Below, one piece after another: positions 15,441-22,635 of a stretch of 36,638 bases of DNA. Below the pieces are notes generated by a model. It was not told where the DNA came from. It worked only from the letters and a program-made list of their open reading frames with translations, and did not search any database. Source of the DNA: Paracoccus beibuensis (GTDB lineage Bacteria > Pseudomonadota > Alphaproteobacteria > Rhodobacterales > Rhodobacteraceae). Both the position numbers and the translations under genes were made by a program. The DNA lies in NCBI RefSeq assembly GCF_026162625.1, contig NZ_JAOTBD010000035.1:1-36638 (forward strand), in the 5' to 3' direction. Position 1 is the first letter of the stretch; the number at the start of each line of letters is the position of its first letter.

Positions 15441-17522
15441 TCACCCGTTCGAGGCCATGGCTGCCATGTGGCGGCCGTGGTCATTTGACAAAGACAGAAT
15501 GATTTCCTCAGGGTCGATGATCAGCGCGATCTTGCCGTCACCGAGGATCGTGGCTGCCGAGACGCCGGGAACGCGACCATAGTTCTGCTCCAGGCTCTTG
15601 ATGACCACCTGGCGCTGGTCGAAGATGCCGTCGACGCGGAAGGCCGCACGCTTGCGACTGTCGCTTTCGACGACGATCAGAACGCCGCCCTCGCTCTCGG
15701 GCTCGTCCAGCCCGAAGGTCTGGCAGAGGTCGATGATAGGGATTAGCTCGCCGCGATTCGCCAGAAGCTGCGAACCTTGGCCGACGCCGTGCAGCATCGA
15801 CTGGTCGGGCTGCAGCGTCTCTTGAACCGCCGTTATGGGCAGCACCATCGTCTGATCGCCAAGCTGGATCAGCATGCCCTCCAGAACCGCCAGCGTCAGG
15901 GGCAGCGCAATCGCAAAGGTCGTGCCTTTGCCCTCGACCGAATCGATCATCACCCGGCCGCCAAGGGCCATGATCTCGCGACGGACGACATCCAGCCCGA
16001 CACCGCGTCCCGACAGTGCCGACACCTCGTCCTTGGACGAAAACCCCGGCAGGAACAGAAGCTGGTCGATCTCCGACGGAGACAGGTTGCTGCCCGGCGC
16101 GATCAGGCCGCGATCCTCGGCGATCTGGCGCACCTTTGGCCGGTTGATGCCGCCCCCGTCATCCGAAATCTCGATCTGCACCCGGCCGGACCGGTGGGCA
16201 GCCGAAAGCGTGATCGTGCCTTCCTGCGGCTTTCCCCGTCGCTGTCGGGTCACCGCGTCTTCCAGCCCGTGATCGACCGAGTTGCGGATCATGTGGGTCA
16301 GCGGGTCGATCAGCCGCTCGATCATGGTCTTGTCGACCTCGGTCTGTTCACCGATGGTCACCAGCCTGACCGGCTTGCCAGTCGCGTCGGCCGCCTCTCT
16401 CAGGATGCGATGCATGCGCTGAAACACCAGCTTCAGCGGCTGCGCGCGGATCGCCATGACGCTCTCCTGGATGTCGCCCGCCAATTGCCGGATCGAGTCG
16501 AGGCCAGCGACGACGTCAGGAGATTCGTGCAGCCCCGCAGTCTGGATCACCTGCGAGAGCATCGCCTCCTTGATGACCAGCTCGCCGATCATGTTCATGA
16601 GGCGGTCGACCCGCTCGAGGCCGACGCGTATGGTCGCGCCTTGAGCGGGTTCGGCCAGGGGGGGTGCTGGTCGGTTGACGGCAGGGGCCGCCGCAGGTGC
16701 TGCGGCGACGTCGGCGGGCTGTGGCTCGGCCGCGGCAGGGCCTGGCACGGCGACCTCCAAGGGTAGGAACGTTTCTGTTGCAGGTTCATCGGCGATTGCG
16801 CTTATCGACAGGGTGCAGCAGTCGTCCACGAACTCGAAGACGGAGCGGATGTCAGCTTCCGTCACGGCTCCGGCGATCCGGATGTCCCACCCCAGCTGCG
16901 GCCGTTCGATGCTCCAATCCGCCAATGCGGGCACCCCGTCAGTGCGCAACGTGACCGTTGTCTCGCCAAGCTTCCGGAGGGCCGCCAGCAGCGCGAGAGG
17001 ATCATTGCCCGACCGATAAAGGTCGAATGTCGGTTTCATCTGCACCTGCAGGCCCGCTGCGGGTGCCATGGCGGGAGCGGCGTTGAAATCCAGTGTGATC
17101 GGCGTGAACTCGAACGATGTGTCGGCCGGGCCATCGTCGTCGTCGATGAGGGCGTCAAGCTCGGCCAGCAGGGCGTCGACGCGCGATTGATCCGCCTCGG
17201 TTGCCAGGCGCGCCGCGGCTACGAGGTCCGAGAGGCAGTCTGACGACCGGTGCAGCAGCGCGATGATCGGTGGCGGCGTATCCATCCGGTCGGACCGGAT
17301 CAGGTCCAGCAGCGTCTCGAACCGGTGCGCGAAGGTGACAAGTGTCGTCAGACCGAACGCGGCCGCGCCACCCTTGATCGAGTGCACCGCGCGGAAGACC
17401 GCATGCACGGTTTCCTTTTCGAAGTTCGGGGCTTCCATGGTGCGCAGGCCGTTTGCAAGCCCTTCAAGAAGTTCGTCGCATTCGACGAAGAACATCTCGC
17501 GGAATTCGTCCATCTCGCTCAT
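15441..17522 (-). CDS. cheA: chemotaxis sensor histidine kinase CheA
   Basis: A 693-aa class II histidine kinase that phosphorylates CheY and CheB. In order, it has an Hpt domain (residues about 1-105) with the phosphorylated H47 in AVHSIKGGAAAFG. A weakly conserved middle part follows (about 140-250), with little sign of a standard P2 domain, then an Ala/Pro-rich linker. Next is the dimerisation helix pair (VDRLMNMIGELVIKEAML), then the HATPase domain with N box HMIRNSVDHGLE, DDGGGI and GRGVGLDVV. A CheW-like regulatory domain ends the protein. It is one base downstream of the first cheY stop and 3 bases upstream of cheW, inside a fully coupled operon. Confidence 0.96.
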   Translation of the reverse strand: MSEMDEFREMFFVECDELLEGLANGLRTMEAPNFEKETVHAVFRAVHSIKGGAAAFGLTTLVTFAHRFETLLDLIRSDRMDTPPPIIALLHRSSDCLSDLVAAARLATEADQSRVDALLAELDALIDDDDGPADTSFEFTPITLDFNAAPAMAPAAGLQVQMKPTFDLYRSGNDPLALLAALRKLGETTVTLRTDGVPALADWSIERPQLGWDIRIAGAVTEADIRSVFEFVDDCCTLSISAIADEPATETFLPLEVAVPGPAAAEPQPADVAAAPAAAPAVNRPAPPLAEPAQGATIRVGLERVDRLMNMIGELVIKEAMLSQVIQTAGLHESPDVVAGLDSIRQLAGDIQESVMAIRAQPLKLVFQRMHRILREAADATGKPVRLVTIGEQTEVDKTMIERLIDPLTHMIRNSVDHGLEDAVTRQRRGKPQEGTITLSAAHRSGRVQIEISDDGGGINRPKVRQIAEDRGLIAPGSNLSPSEIDQLLFLPGFSSKDEVSALSGRGVGLDVVRREIMALGGRVMIDSVEGKGTTFAIALPLTLAVLEGMLIQLGDQTMVLPITAVQETLQPDQSMLHGVGQGSQLLANRGELIPIIDLCQTFGLDEPESEGGVLIVVESDSRKRAAFRVDGIFDQRQVVIKSLEQNYGRVPGVSAATILGDGKIALIIDPEEIILSLSNDHGRHMAAMASNG

Positions 17523-17523
17523 C

Positions 17524-17892
17524 TCAGCGCCCCAGAACCTTGTCGATGACGGCGACCAGACGCGCGTCCTCGAAGGGTTTCACGATCCAGCCGGTCGCCC
17601 CGGCACTGCGGGCCCGCGCCTTGAGGTCGTCGCCGCTTTCGGTGGTCAGGACCAGGATCGGCACCTCGGCGTGGGTGCCGGTCGAGCGGACGCTTTCGAT
17701 CAGCCCGAACCCGTCCATGCGCGGCATGTTGATGTCGGTGATGATCAGGTGCGGGTCGACTTCGGAGAGCGCGCCAACCCCCTCGACGCCGTCAGAGGCC
17801 AGGAAGACCTCGAAGCCGGCGTTGCGCAGGGCCTTCGAGACCAACGCGCGGATGGTGGGCGAATCATCAACCGCCAGGATGCGGGTTGTCAT
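17524..17892 (-). CDS. cheY: chemotaxis response regulator CheY (first copy)
   Basis: A single-domain receiver of 122 aa with D9/D10 (AVDDS), phospho-acceptor D53 in ITDINMPRMDG, T83/T84 and K105 (VKPF). It lies directly before cheA and its start overlaps the stop of the STAS gene as ATGA (17889-17892). Having two CheY proteins and no CheZ points to a phosphate-sink arrangement, as known in other alphaproteobacteria; this is inference from gene content. Confidence 0.94.
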   Translation of the reverse strand: MTTRILAVDDSPTIRALVSKALRNAGFEVFLASDGVEGVGALSEVDPHLIITDINMPRMDGFGLIESVRSTGTHAEVPILVLTTESGDDLKARARSAGATGWIVKPFEDARLVAVIDKVLGR

Positions 17893-18173
17893 GCAGGTGC
17901 CTCAGCGTGCAGGAGATCCAGGGAGACGCCGATGTCGTCGAGCGTCGAGAGGAATGCCGCTGAGGCGTCGCTGATCCGCAGGCTGTGCCCGTCTACAAGC
18001 CATTGCTTGCGTGCTGCCACCAGAAGTTCGACCGCGGGAACACCCATCCGTGTCACTGCCGATGCATCGAGCACGGCATCGCCGCCGCGGTGGTCCATCA
18101 AGGTCTGCGCGAACTGCGCGACGGCCTTGCGGTCGAATGTCTCTGGCAGGGGCAGGGCGTGCATGTCATCCAT
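17889..18173 (-). CDS. STAS-domain protein, first gene of che operon
   Basis: A protein of about 94 aa with a STAS (anti-sigma antagonist) fold: a starting beta segment, FDRKAVAQFAQTLMDH, the VLDASAVTRMG strand, VPAVELLVAARKQW, and LRISDASAAFLSTLDDIG. The site that carries the phosphorylated Ser in SpoIIAA-like proteins (D-S-S-G) reads G-V-P-A here, so Ser phosphorylation is unlikely. STAS proteins head che operons in several alphaproteobacteria, but the job is not established. The start is uncertain: ATGs at 18173 and 18164 are both possible, while the frame is open to 18212. It is coupled to cheY by ATGA. Confidence 0.8.
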   Translation of the reverse strand: MDDMHALPLPETFDRKAVAQFAQTLMDHRGGDAVLDASAVTRMGVPAVELLVAARKQWLVDGHSLRISDASAAFLSTLDDIGVSLDLLHAEAPA

Positions 18174-18327
18174 CTCGTTTCGGTAATCGGCACCCCCATC
18201 GGTAGCATCCAAGTTTTAAGGAATCGTTCCCTTCAAACCTAAAATCCAACAGATCCGGACCAATGAGGGGGAAGGAAATCTTCACCATTCCGGCTCATCT
18301 TCGCGAGACCTTGTCCGGAGACTGCGC
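18174..18327. promoter_or_regulatory. divergent promoter region of the che operon and cheBD
   Basis: An AT-richer stretch between STAS (minus) and cheB (plus). It contains the imperfect inverted repeat GGAA-TCG-TTCC at 18220-18230, which could be an operator shared by both operons. No consensus -35/-10 pair was assigned with confidence. Confidence 0.35.
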
Positions 18328-19290
18328 GTGTCAAAAGCGATCCTGCTCATTGCCGATCCCAACCCTTCGCGACGCATGGCCATCCGCCGATGCTGCGAAG
18401 CAGGGGGGAGGGTCTCGGCCTTGATGGCGGCGGCGCTGGGCGAGGCCTACGTGCTGATCGAAAAGTACCTGCCCCGTCGCGTTGCCGTCGCCGCAGAGAT
18501 GGCCGCGCTGCCCGAATTCGAGATGCTGTCGGACATGCTGGCGATGATCGAGGCCGACGTCGTGATCTTCAAGGACAGCCAGGGCGGACCAGCAAATCTC
18601 GATATCAGTGCCGAACGCCTGGCCGCGACACTGCTCCGAGATCTTGGCGGCTCGCTCGCCGTGACACCGCGCACGCTGGATCATTCGCCGCGGACCGCGA
18701 TCGACTCGGTGATCCTGATCGGTGCCTCCACCGGCGGGATCACCGCGCTCGAGACTGTGCTCGCTGCGTTTCCCGAAGACTGCCCCCCGACGCTGGTGGT
18801 GCAGCACATCCGGCCCGGCTTTGCCGAGGGCCTGGTCCGGCGTCTGGATCAGCTGCTGGCGCCGACGGTCATCGCCGCCGATGATGGCACGCCCCTGCGT
18901 CGCGGCACCATCTACCTGGCGGCGGCCCCCGACCGGCACCTTGCGGTGGGTTTGCGCGGCGGCGCGAGGACACGCCTGGTAACAGGGCCAGCGGTTTCTG
19001 GTCACCGCCCGTCCGTGGACGTCCTGTTTTCTGAAGCGGTCTCGTTGGCCGGCCGGTTGGAGCTTCGAGCCGCGATCCTGACGGGCATGGGCGCGGACGG
19101 TGCCGAAGGCATGTGCCGCCTACGTCGTGCAGGGGCCGTCACGATAGCCCAGGACCAAGGAACATCGGTCGTCTGGGGCATGCCACGAATGGCGGTCGAG
19201 AGGGGCGGCGCGTCCGAAGTCCTTCCGCTGAGTCGGATCGGACATGCCTTGCTGGGGCGCGAGCCGGGCCGCTTGAGGGCGGTCCAATGA
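18328..19290 (+). CDS. cheB: chemotaxis methylesterase CheB with degenerate receiver domain
   Basis: Removes methyl groups from, and deamidates, chemoreceptors. The C-terminal methylesterase domain (residues about 127-310) is intact: S134 in IGASTGG, H160 in VVQHIRPGF and D257 in TGMGADGAEG form the catalytic triad. The N-terminal receiver-like domain (about 1-105) has lost its phosphorylation site. Where active CheB reads LDVEMP, this one reads VAAEMA (A55 in place of Asp), and the acidic pair is reduced to one Asp (IADPN). Activation by CheA phosphorylation is therefore unlikely. The start is the GTG at 18328, with CGGAG 7 bases upstream. The stop overlaps the cheD ATG. Confidence 0.92.
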   Translation: MSKAILLIADPNPSRRMAIRRCCEAGGRVSALMAAALGEAYVLIEKYLPRRVAVAAEMAALPEFEMLSDMLAMIEADVVIFKDSQGGPANLDISAERLAATLLRDLGGSLAVTPRTLDHSPRTAIDSVILIGASTGGITALETVLAAFPEDCPPTLVVQHIRPGFAEGLVRRLDQLLAPTVIAADDGTPLRRGTIYLAAAPDRHLAVGLRGGARTRLVTGPAVSGHRPSVDVLFSEAVSLAGRLELRAAILTGMGADGAEGMCRLRRAGAVTIAQDQGTSVVWGMPRMAVERGGASEVLPLSRIGHALLGREPGRLRAVQ

Positions 19291-19796
19291 CCCCCAAGGT
19301 CGTTCACGTCATCCAGGGTGAGCATGCGATTCACGATGATCCGGAAACGATAATCACCACTGTCTTGGGATCCTGCGTGTCCGCCTGCATCTTCGATCCG
19401 GACAGGGGAATCGGCGGGATGAACCACTTCCTGCTTCCCGATGCCGGTCCCGGCGGATCGGACATCCGCTATGCGGCGGCCGCAATGGAGGTCCTGGTGA
19501 ACGGCCTTCTGAGGCGGGGCGCAATGCGTGGGCGCCTGCGGGCGAAGCTATTCGGCGGGGCGCGCATGATGGCGGGACTTCCCGACATCGGCCAGCGCAA
19601 TGCAGAAGCAGCAAGGCGGCTTCTCCTGGACGAGGGCATTCGCTTGCTGGGCAGCGACCTGGGCGGCACCCAGGCAAGGCGCATCCGGTTCTGGCCGGCA
19701 AGCGGTCGAGTGCAGATGCACCTGCTGGGAGAAGCACGCGTTGCCGAAAGAGAGCAGCCAATGCGGCCACGCGGAGGCGATGTCGAGTTGTTCTGA
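19287..19796 (+). CDS. cheD: chemoreceptor glutamine deamidase CheD
   Basis: Deamidates specific glutamines of chemoreceptors and can interact with CheC/CheY in some species. The 169-aa product has the family catalytic set: T24, C30 in VLGSCVSAC and H47 in GGMNHFLLP. Later it has the KLFGGARMM block near residue 90. The ATG at 19287 overlaps the cheB stop (ATGA), so cheB-cheD is a coupled pair. In-frame codons before 19287 lie inside cheB and are not part of it. No CheC gene is in the window. Confidence 0.94.
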   Translation: MTPKVVHVIQGEHAIHDDPETIITTVLGSCVSACIFDPDRGIGGMNHFLLPDAGPGGSDIRYAAAAMEVLVNGLLRRGAMRGRLRAKLFGGARMMAGLPDIGQRNAEAARRLLLDEGIRLLGSDLGGTQARRIRFWPASGRVQMHLLGEARVAEREQPMRPRGGDVELF

Positions 19797-20091
19797 GGTA
19801 AGCTGCGATCGTCCACGATGCATCCGCTTCTTGTTCTGGCAAGGACCCTTGTCGCGAGGCAGATCGACGTGATGTCGATGACGCCGAGGAGAATCCAGCG
19901 GGCGCAAGATGGATCTATCGCGCCCTGCGAGAAGCTCAGCGTCGTGGAACAACGCGTCACGATGGCGACAGGCCAAGAAGCGCGTCGCGATTGGCCTGGT
20001 GGATGCGTCGGGACGAATATCGTCGAAACTTGCGTCTTCAGGACCGACGTTCCGGCTCATCCCCGGGTCAAGACTGCTCCTCACCTTTCAC
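19797..20091. other. gap after cheD without recognised gene
   Basis: A frame open from an ATG at 19818 (start MHPLLVLARTLVARQIDV) and an antisense frame both cross this stretch, but neither resembles a known family and both run into the ABC-ATPase remnant. I call no gene. It is the left part of a scrambled segment reaching to about 22255. Confidence 0.45.
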
Positions 20092-20372
20092 CTGCAGATC
20101 AAGCGGCTGCACCGGATGCTGCGGACTACGACCATCCATGTCACACAAGACCAAGTCGAAGCCATGACCTTGGCAGACCGTGTTGTGGTGCTTCGCGCAG
20201 GCGAGATCATCCACCACGGCAGGTCATTGAAGTCGCATGAGCGTCCGAACTGCCGCTTCGTTGCTGAATTCTTCGGCTCTCCGCAGATGAACATCTTGCC
20301 GGGCAGGCTCGTCTCATCCGATCGTGGAGAAGCCATTGAGTTCGACGGCGGCAGGACTGTGCTGGCTCGGCT
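20092..20372 (+). pseudogene. remnant of a sugar-type (CUT1, MalK/UgpC-like) ABC transporter ATPase
   Basis: About 93 codons match the middle of MalK/UgpC-type ATPases just after Walker B. IKRLHRMLRTTTIHVTQDQ is followed by VEAMTLADRVVVLRAGEI, then FVAEFFGSPQMNILPGRL and the start of the C-terminal OB-like domain. Walker A, the LSGGQ signature and Walker B are absent, and the frame has no start of its own. The H-loop histidine (VTHDQ in intact proteins) reads Gln. The matching part ends abruptly around 20372, where a minus-strand coding fragment begins. This is a non-functional piece left by rearrangement. Confidence 0.8.
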
Positions 20373-21044
20373 TCCCTCGTCATGGAGATCTCCAGTGTCC
20401 GGATGTGCGGCGGGCAGAACGACGGACAAGGTGTCGGAAAGGCCGGTGAACAATTCGGGAGCGGGATGTTCCTCGCGGTTGGCCCGTGCAATCGCGTAGC
20501 CGTTTCTCAGCTCGACGAACTTCTTGGCCGCTTCTTCGAGGCGCTTCTGACGCTCAAGCCGTAGCGGCCCCCGTTCATCGCGAAGATCCCGGATGTCATG
20601 TGGCGCGCGGAATACCTCGCTGAAGCAGAAGCCGCGGAGCGGGATGGGCTTGCCGCTATCGATGTCCTGGATCGTCATCGACGATGCGGAGCGTGTCTTC
20701 ATGATGAGGCCGGCCTCGACCAGCCGCGGCTCGAGCCAATTGACCAGATCGTCCCGGCTGTGGATCTCGTCGCGCTCTGCGGCCATGATCAGCGGCTCGA
20801 TCAGGCGGAACAGGCCGTGTAGGTCCATCCCGACGCGCATGGCCTCCATGCAGCCCGCGACCTTGTCGAGGGTGGCGAGGTCGTCGGCGTAGCAGATGTC
20901 GAAGGTCGCCTCCATGCGGTCGACGAGGCGGCGGTCGGCGGCGCTCAGGGACGAGCCGCCAGCCATCAGGATGAGGATGCCGGCAATCAGGACCGCCGCG
21001 GCGGCGACGGCGGCGGTGAGGCGGGAGCGGGAGGAAAATGTCAT
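20372..21044 (-). pseudogene. membrane-anchored protein of unknown function, 3' end replaced
   Basis: The first 224 or so codons look genuine: a start at 21044 and a hydrophobic segment (residues about 8-30) that should be a signal anchor. A soluble, charge-rich body follows, with a Cys pair (C51, C65) in an ICYADDLATLDKVAGC context and long amphipathic helices (EAAKKFVELRNGYAIARANREEH written in part). I recognise no family. From about 20372 the frame continues for 94 codons antisense to the ABC-ATPase remnant, so its natural C-terminus has been lost or replaced. Whether the 318-aa chimeric frame is expressed is unknown. Confidence 0.6.
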
Positions 21045-21097
21045 GGTGGCAGGTCCTGTTCGGGAACGGCGGAGCGACCGACACGCCGCCCTGATGT

Positions 21098-21439
21098 TCA
21101 GCGGCGGGTCAGGGCGTCGAAGCCGGGATGGAACGCCATGCGGACCGGCACGGTCTCGCTGCCGCCGAGATGGATCCGGCCTGTCCTAAGGGCTTCCGAG
21201 GCTTCGGCCGTCTCGAAGAGCCGCTGGCAGCGGATCTCGCCGTTGCGCAGGCTGAAGCGCAGCCGCAACTCGCGGCAGCGCTGGCGGAGCGGCCGCAGCC
21301 ATGACTGCGGCAGGGCGTAGGTCCCGCAGGCCGGCAGCGCCTCGTGATCGTCCGCTGCCGGGGCGAGTTCCGCCACCTCCGCTTCAAGGCGCTTGATCTC
21401 GGCGGCGACCACCTCGTCTCGCCGCGCATTGCCTCGCCT
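21098..21439 (-). pseudogene. unknown protein, 5' end removed by the IS fragment
   Basis: About 110 codons of a plausible protein end at 21098. They hold a short coiled-coil (EIKRLEAEVAEL), then LPQSWLRPLRQRCRELRLRF, NGEIRCQRLF and a strand-rich tail ending FHPGFDALTRR. The family is not recognised. Codons further 5' in the same frame lie inside the transposase fragment and are foreign, so the N-terminus is missing. The stop is 54 bases upstream of the next minus-strand gene start at 21044, suggesting the two were once one operon. Confidence 0.55.
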
Positions 21440-21865
21440 GAAATGTTGCCGAAGATAGAGCCGTTGCCTTAGTAGAAATGTTCCCGGGCATTTCTGCTGG
21501 GGAAGGCTCTGATGAGGCAGGTGAGCCTGGCGACGCGCGATGAGCTTTTGGCGGCACTGACCCTGCGTTTCGGTCAGGCCGGGCGAGAGGACAAGGTTCG
21601 GATCCTGACGGAGTTCGTGGCGCTGACGGGCTACCATCGCAAGCACGCTGCGCGGCTTCTTCGCGGTGGAAGCAGCAAGGACCGATCAGCACCTAGACAC
21701 CGGCGCAGGCTTTATGACGACGCAGTCCGCGAAGCTTTGATCCTGCTGTGGGAGGCCTCGGACAGGATTTGCGGCAAGCGGTTGAAGCCACTGATCCCGA
21801 TGCTGGCAGCCGCCATGGAGCGCCACGGACATTTGGCGCTTGATCCCGCGGTTCGGGAGCGTTGG
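21440..21865 (+). mobile_element. fragment of an insertion sequence (left end and 5' part of transposase)
   Basis: The left part of an IS. The 11-base near-direct repeats GAAATGTTGCC (21440-21450) and GAAATGTTCCC (21475-21485), typical of transposase-binding subrepeats, are followed by the truncated transposase. The right end is missing because sequence switches to an AAA+ gene fragment at about 21865. The exact IS family is uncertain (an integrase-core transposase of the IS481/ISNCY sort). Confidence 0.65.
21512..21865 (+). pseudogene. transposase, N-terminal fragment
   Basis: About 118 codons match the N-terminus of an integrase-core transposase found widely in alphaproteobacteria. A helix-turn-helix part (DELLAALTLRFGQAGREDK) is followed by VALTGYHRKHAARLL, then WEASDRICGKRLKPLIPML and MERHGHLALDP. 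After AVRER the reading turns into antisense of an AAA+ gene, so the DDE catalytic core is missing. The start is good: GGGGAAGG lies 5 bases before the ATG at 21512. A frame stays open to 22198 but is not transposase beyond about 21865. Confidence 0.85.
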
Positions 21866-22252
21866 AGGTCATCAGCGCCCCGCCGATCGCGCCCGGCTCC
21901 TCGCCTCGCCTCGCGCAGCGCCCCGTCAAGCGCGGCGGGGCTGCATCCGGCCCCGCGTCGGGCGAGGTCGTCGAGATCGGCGTCCGGCAGCACGTCACCC
22001 ACCCGCCGCACCACCAGCGCGCGGATGGCCGCGCGCCCGGGCAGCGGCCGCGCGAGGCTGCGGTCGATCCGGCCGGGGCGGCGCAGCGCCGGGTCAATGG
22101 CCTCGAGGTGGTTGGTGGCGGCCAAGACCAGCACCCCCTCAAGGCCCATGACACCGTCGAACTGTTCCAGAAGACCGGCGATGACCTGGGCGCGGTAGGT
22201 GCTGGCGTGCCGGTCGCCGGAGCCGCGGCTGCCGGGCAGGCTGTTCCCAGAC
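21866..22252 (-). pseudogene. AAA+ ATPase remnant (FtsH/Cdc48-like module)
   Basis: On the minus strand, about 128 codons encode the second half of an AAA+ module. LPGSRGSGDRHASTYRAQVI leads to GLLEQFDGVMGLEGVLVLAATN (sensor 1), then DPALRRPGRIDRSL with the arginine-finger region, and part of the small helical lid ending ALDGALREARR. Walker A and Walker B are missing upstream, where sequence becomes unrelated at about 22252. Downstream it runs into the transposase fragment at about 21865. Both ends are cut, so it is a non-functional piece of a larger protein whose identity I cannot name. Confidence 0.8.
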
Positions 22253-22255
22253 TGA

Positions 22256-22466
22256 TTGAAGGTGGAGGCCTTCGCAACCGATACATGTGAGAATTCGGCG
22301 TCGCCACGTGTAGACGGCAGCCCGGCGAAAGACGAAGTTGGCGATGCCCACTCTTGGCCCTTGAAGCTGGGGCGCGGTGGGTCTGGAGGACAAGCACGGA
22401 GGACATGGGTCCAACAGGACGCCTTGCGGCGACTATCTACTTATCTTTCAAATAGTTATGTTATTC
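22256..22466. other. spacer between remnants and tRNA-Gln
   Basis: No gene is recognised. Composition becomes AT-rich next to the tRNA (22430-22466). I found no clear terminator for the tRNA and no obvious copy of the tRNA 3' end that would mark an attachment site. Confidence 0.4.
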
Positions 22467-22541
22467 TGGCTGGGGCGGTAGGATTCGAACCTACGGTACA
22501 CGGTACCAAAAACCGATGCCTTACCACTTGGCCACGCCCCA
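22467..22541 (-). tRNA. tRNA-Gln (anticodon UUG)
   Basis: Folds as a full cloverleaf: a 7-bp acceptor stem (TGGGGCG/CGCCCCA), a D arm GCC...GGC, an anticodon loop TTTTGGT with TTG at positions 34-36, and a T arm GTAGG-TTCGAAT-CCTAC. An encoded G73-CCA end follows. The T1-A72 pair is typical of tRNA-Gln. It reads CAA and by wobble CAG. It lies beside the cluster of gene remnants. Confidence 0.96.
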
Positions 22542-22552
22542 ACTGTGGAGGG

Positions 22553-22581
22553 TGATTACCCAAGCCCGCCGGTGGGTGCAA
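22553..22581 (-). promoter_or_regulatory. sigma-70 promoter of tRNA-Gln
   Basis: TTGCAC (22576-22581) and TAATCA (22553-22558) on the minus strand have an ideal 17-base spacer. The -10 box ends 11 bases before the tRNA 5' end. Confidence 0.65.
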
Positions 22582-22635
22582 GTCGAAAAAACGGAAAATG
22601 TTGCTCCTGTTTCGGGCGCCGGATATGGGGCGGGG

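Noticed and set aside
18174..18212. Longer start for the STAS protein at 18212
   Set aside because: The first 13 residues (MDATDGGADYRNE) lack similarity and a ribosome binding site; internal ATGs at 18173 or 18164 fit the domain better.
19818..20240. 140-codon plus-strand frame after cheD
   Set aside because: It has no family similarity, and its second half is a wrong-frame reading of the ABC-ATPase remnant.
21512..22198. A 228-aa transposase as one intact gene
   Set aside because: Only the first 118 or so codons match a transposase; the rest is antisense to AAA+ ATPase coding sequence.
22256..22541. Integrase-type attachment site at tRNA-Gln
   Set aside because: I could not find a second copy of the tRNA 3' segment or an integrase gene in the window, so an att site is not supported.
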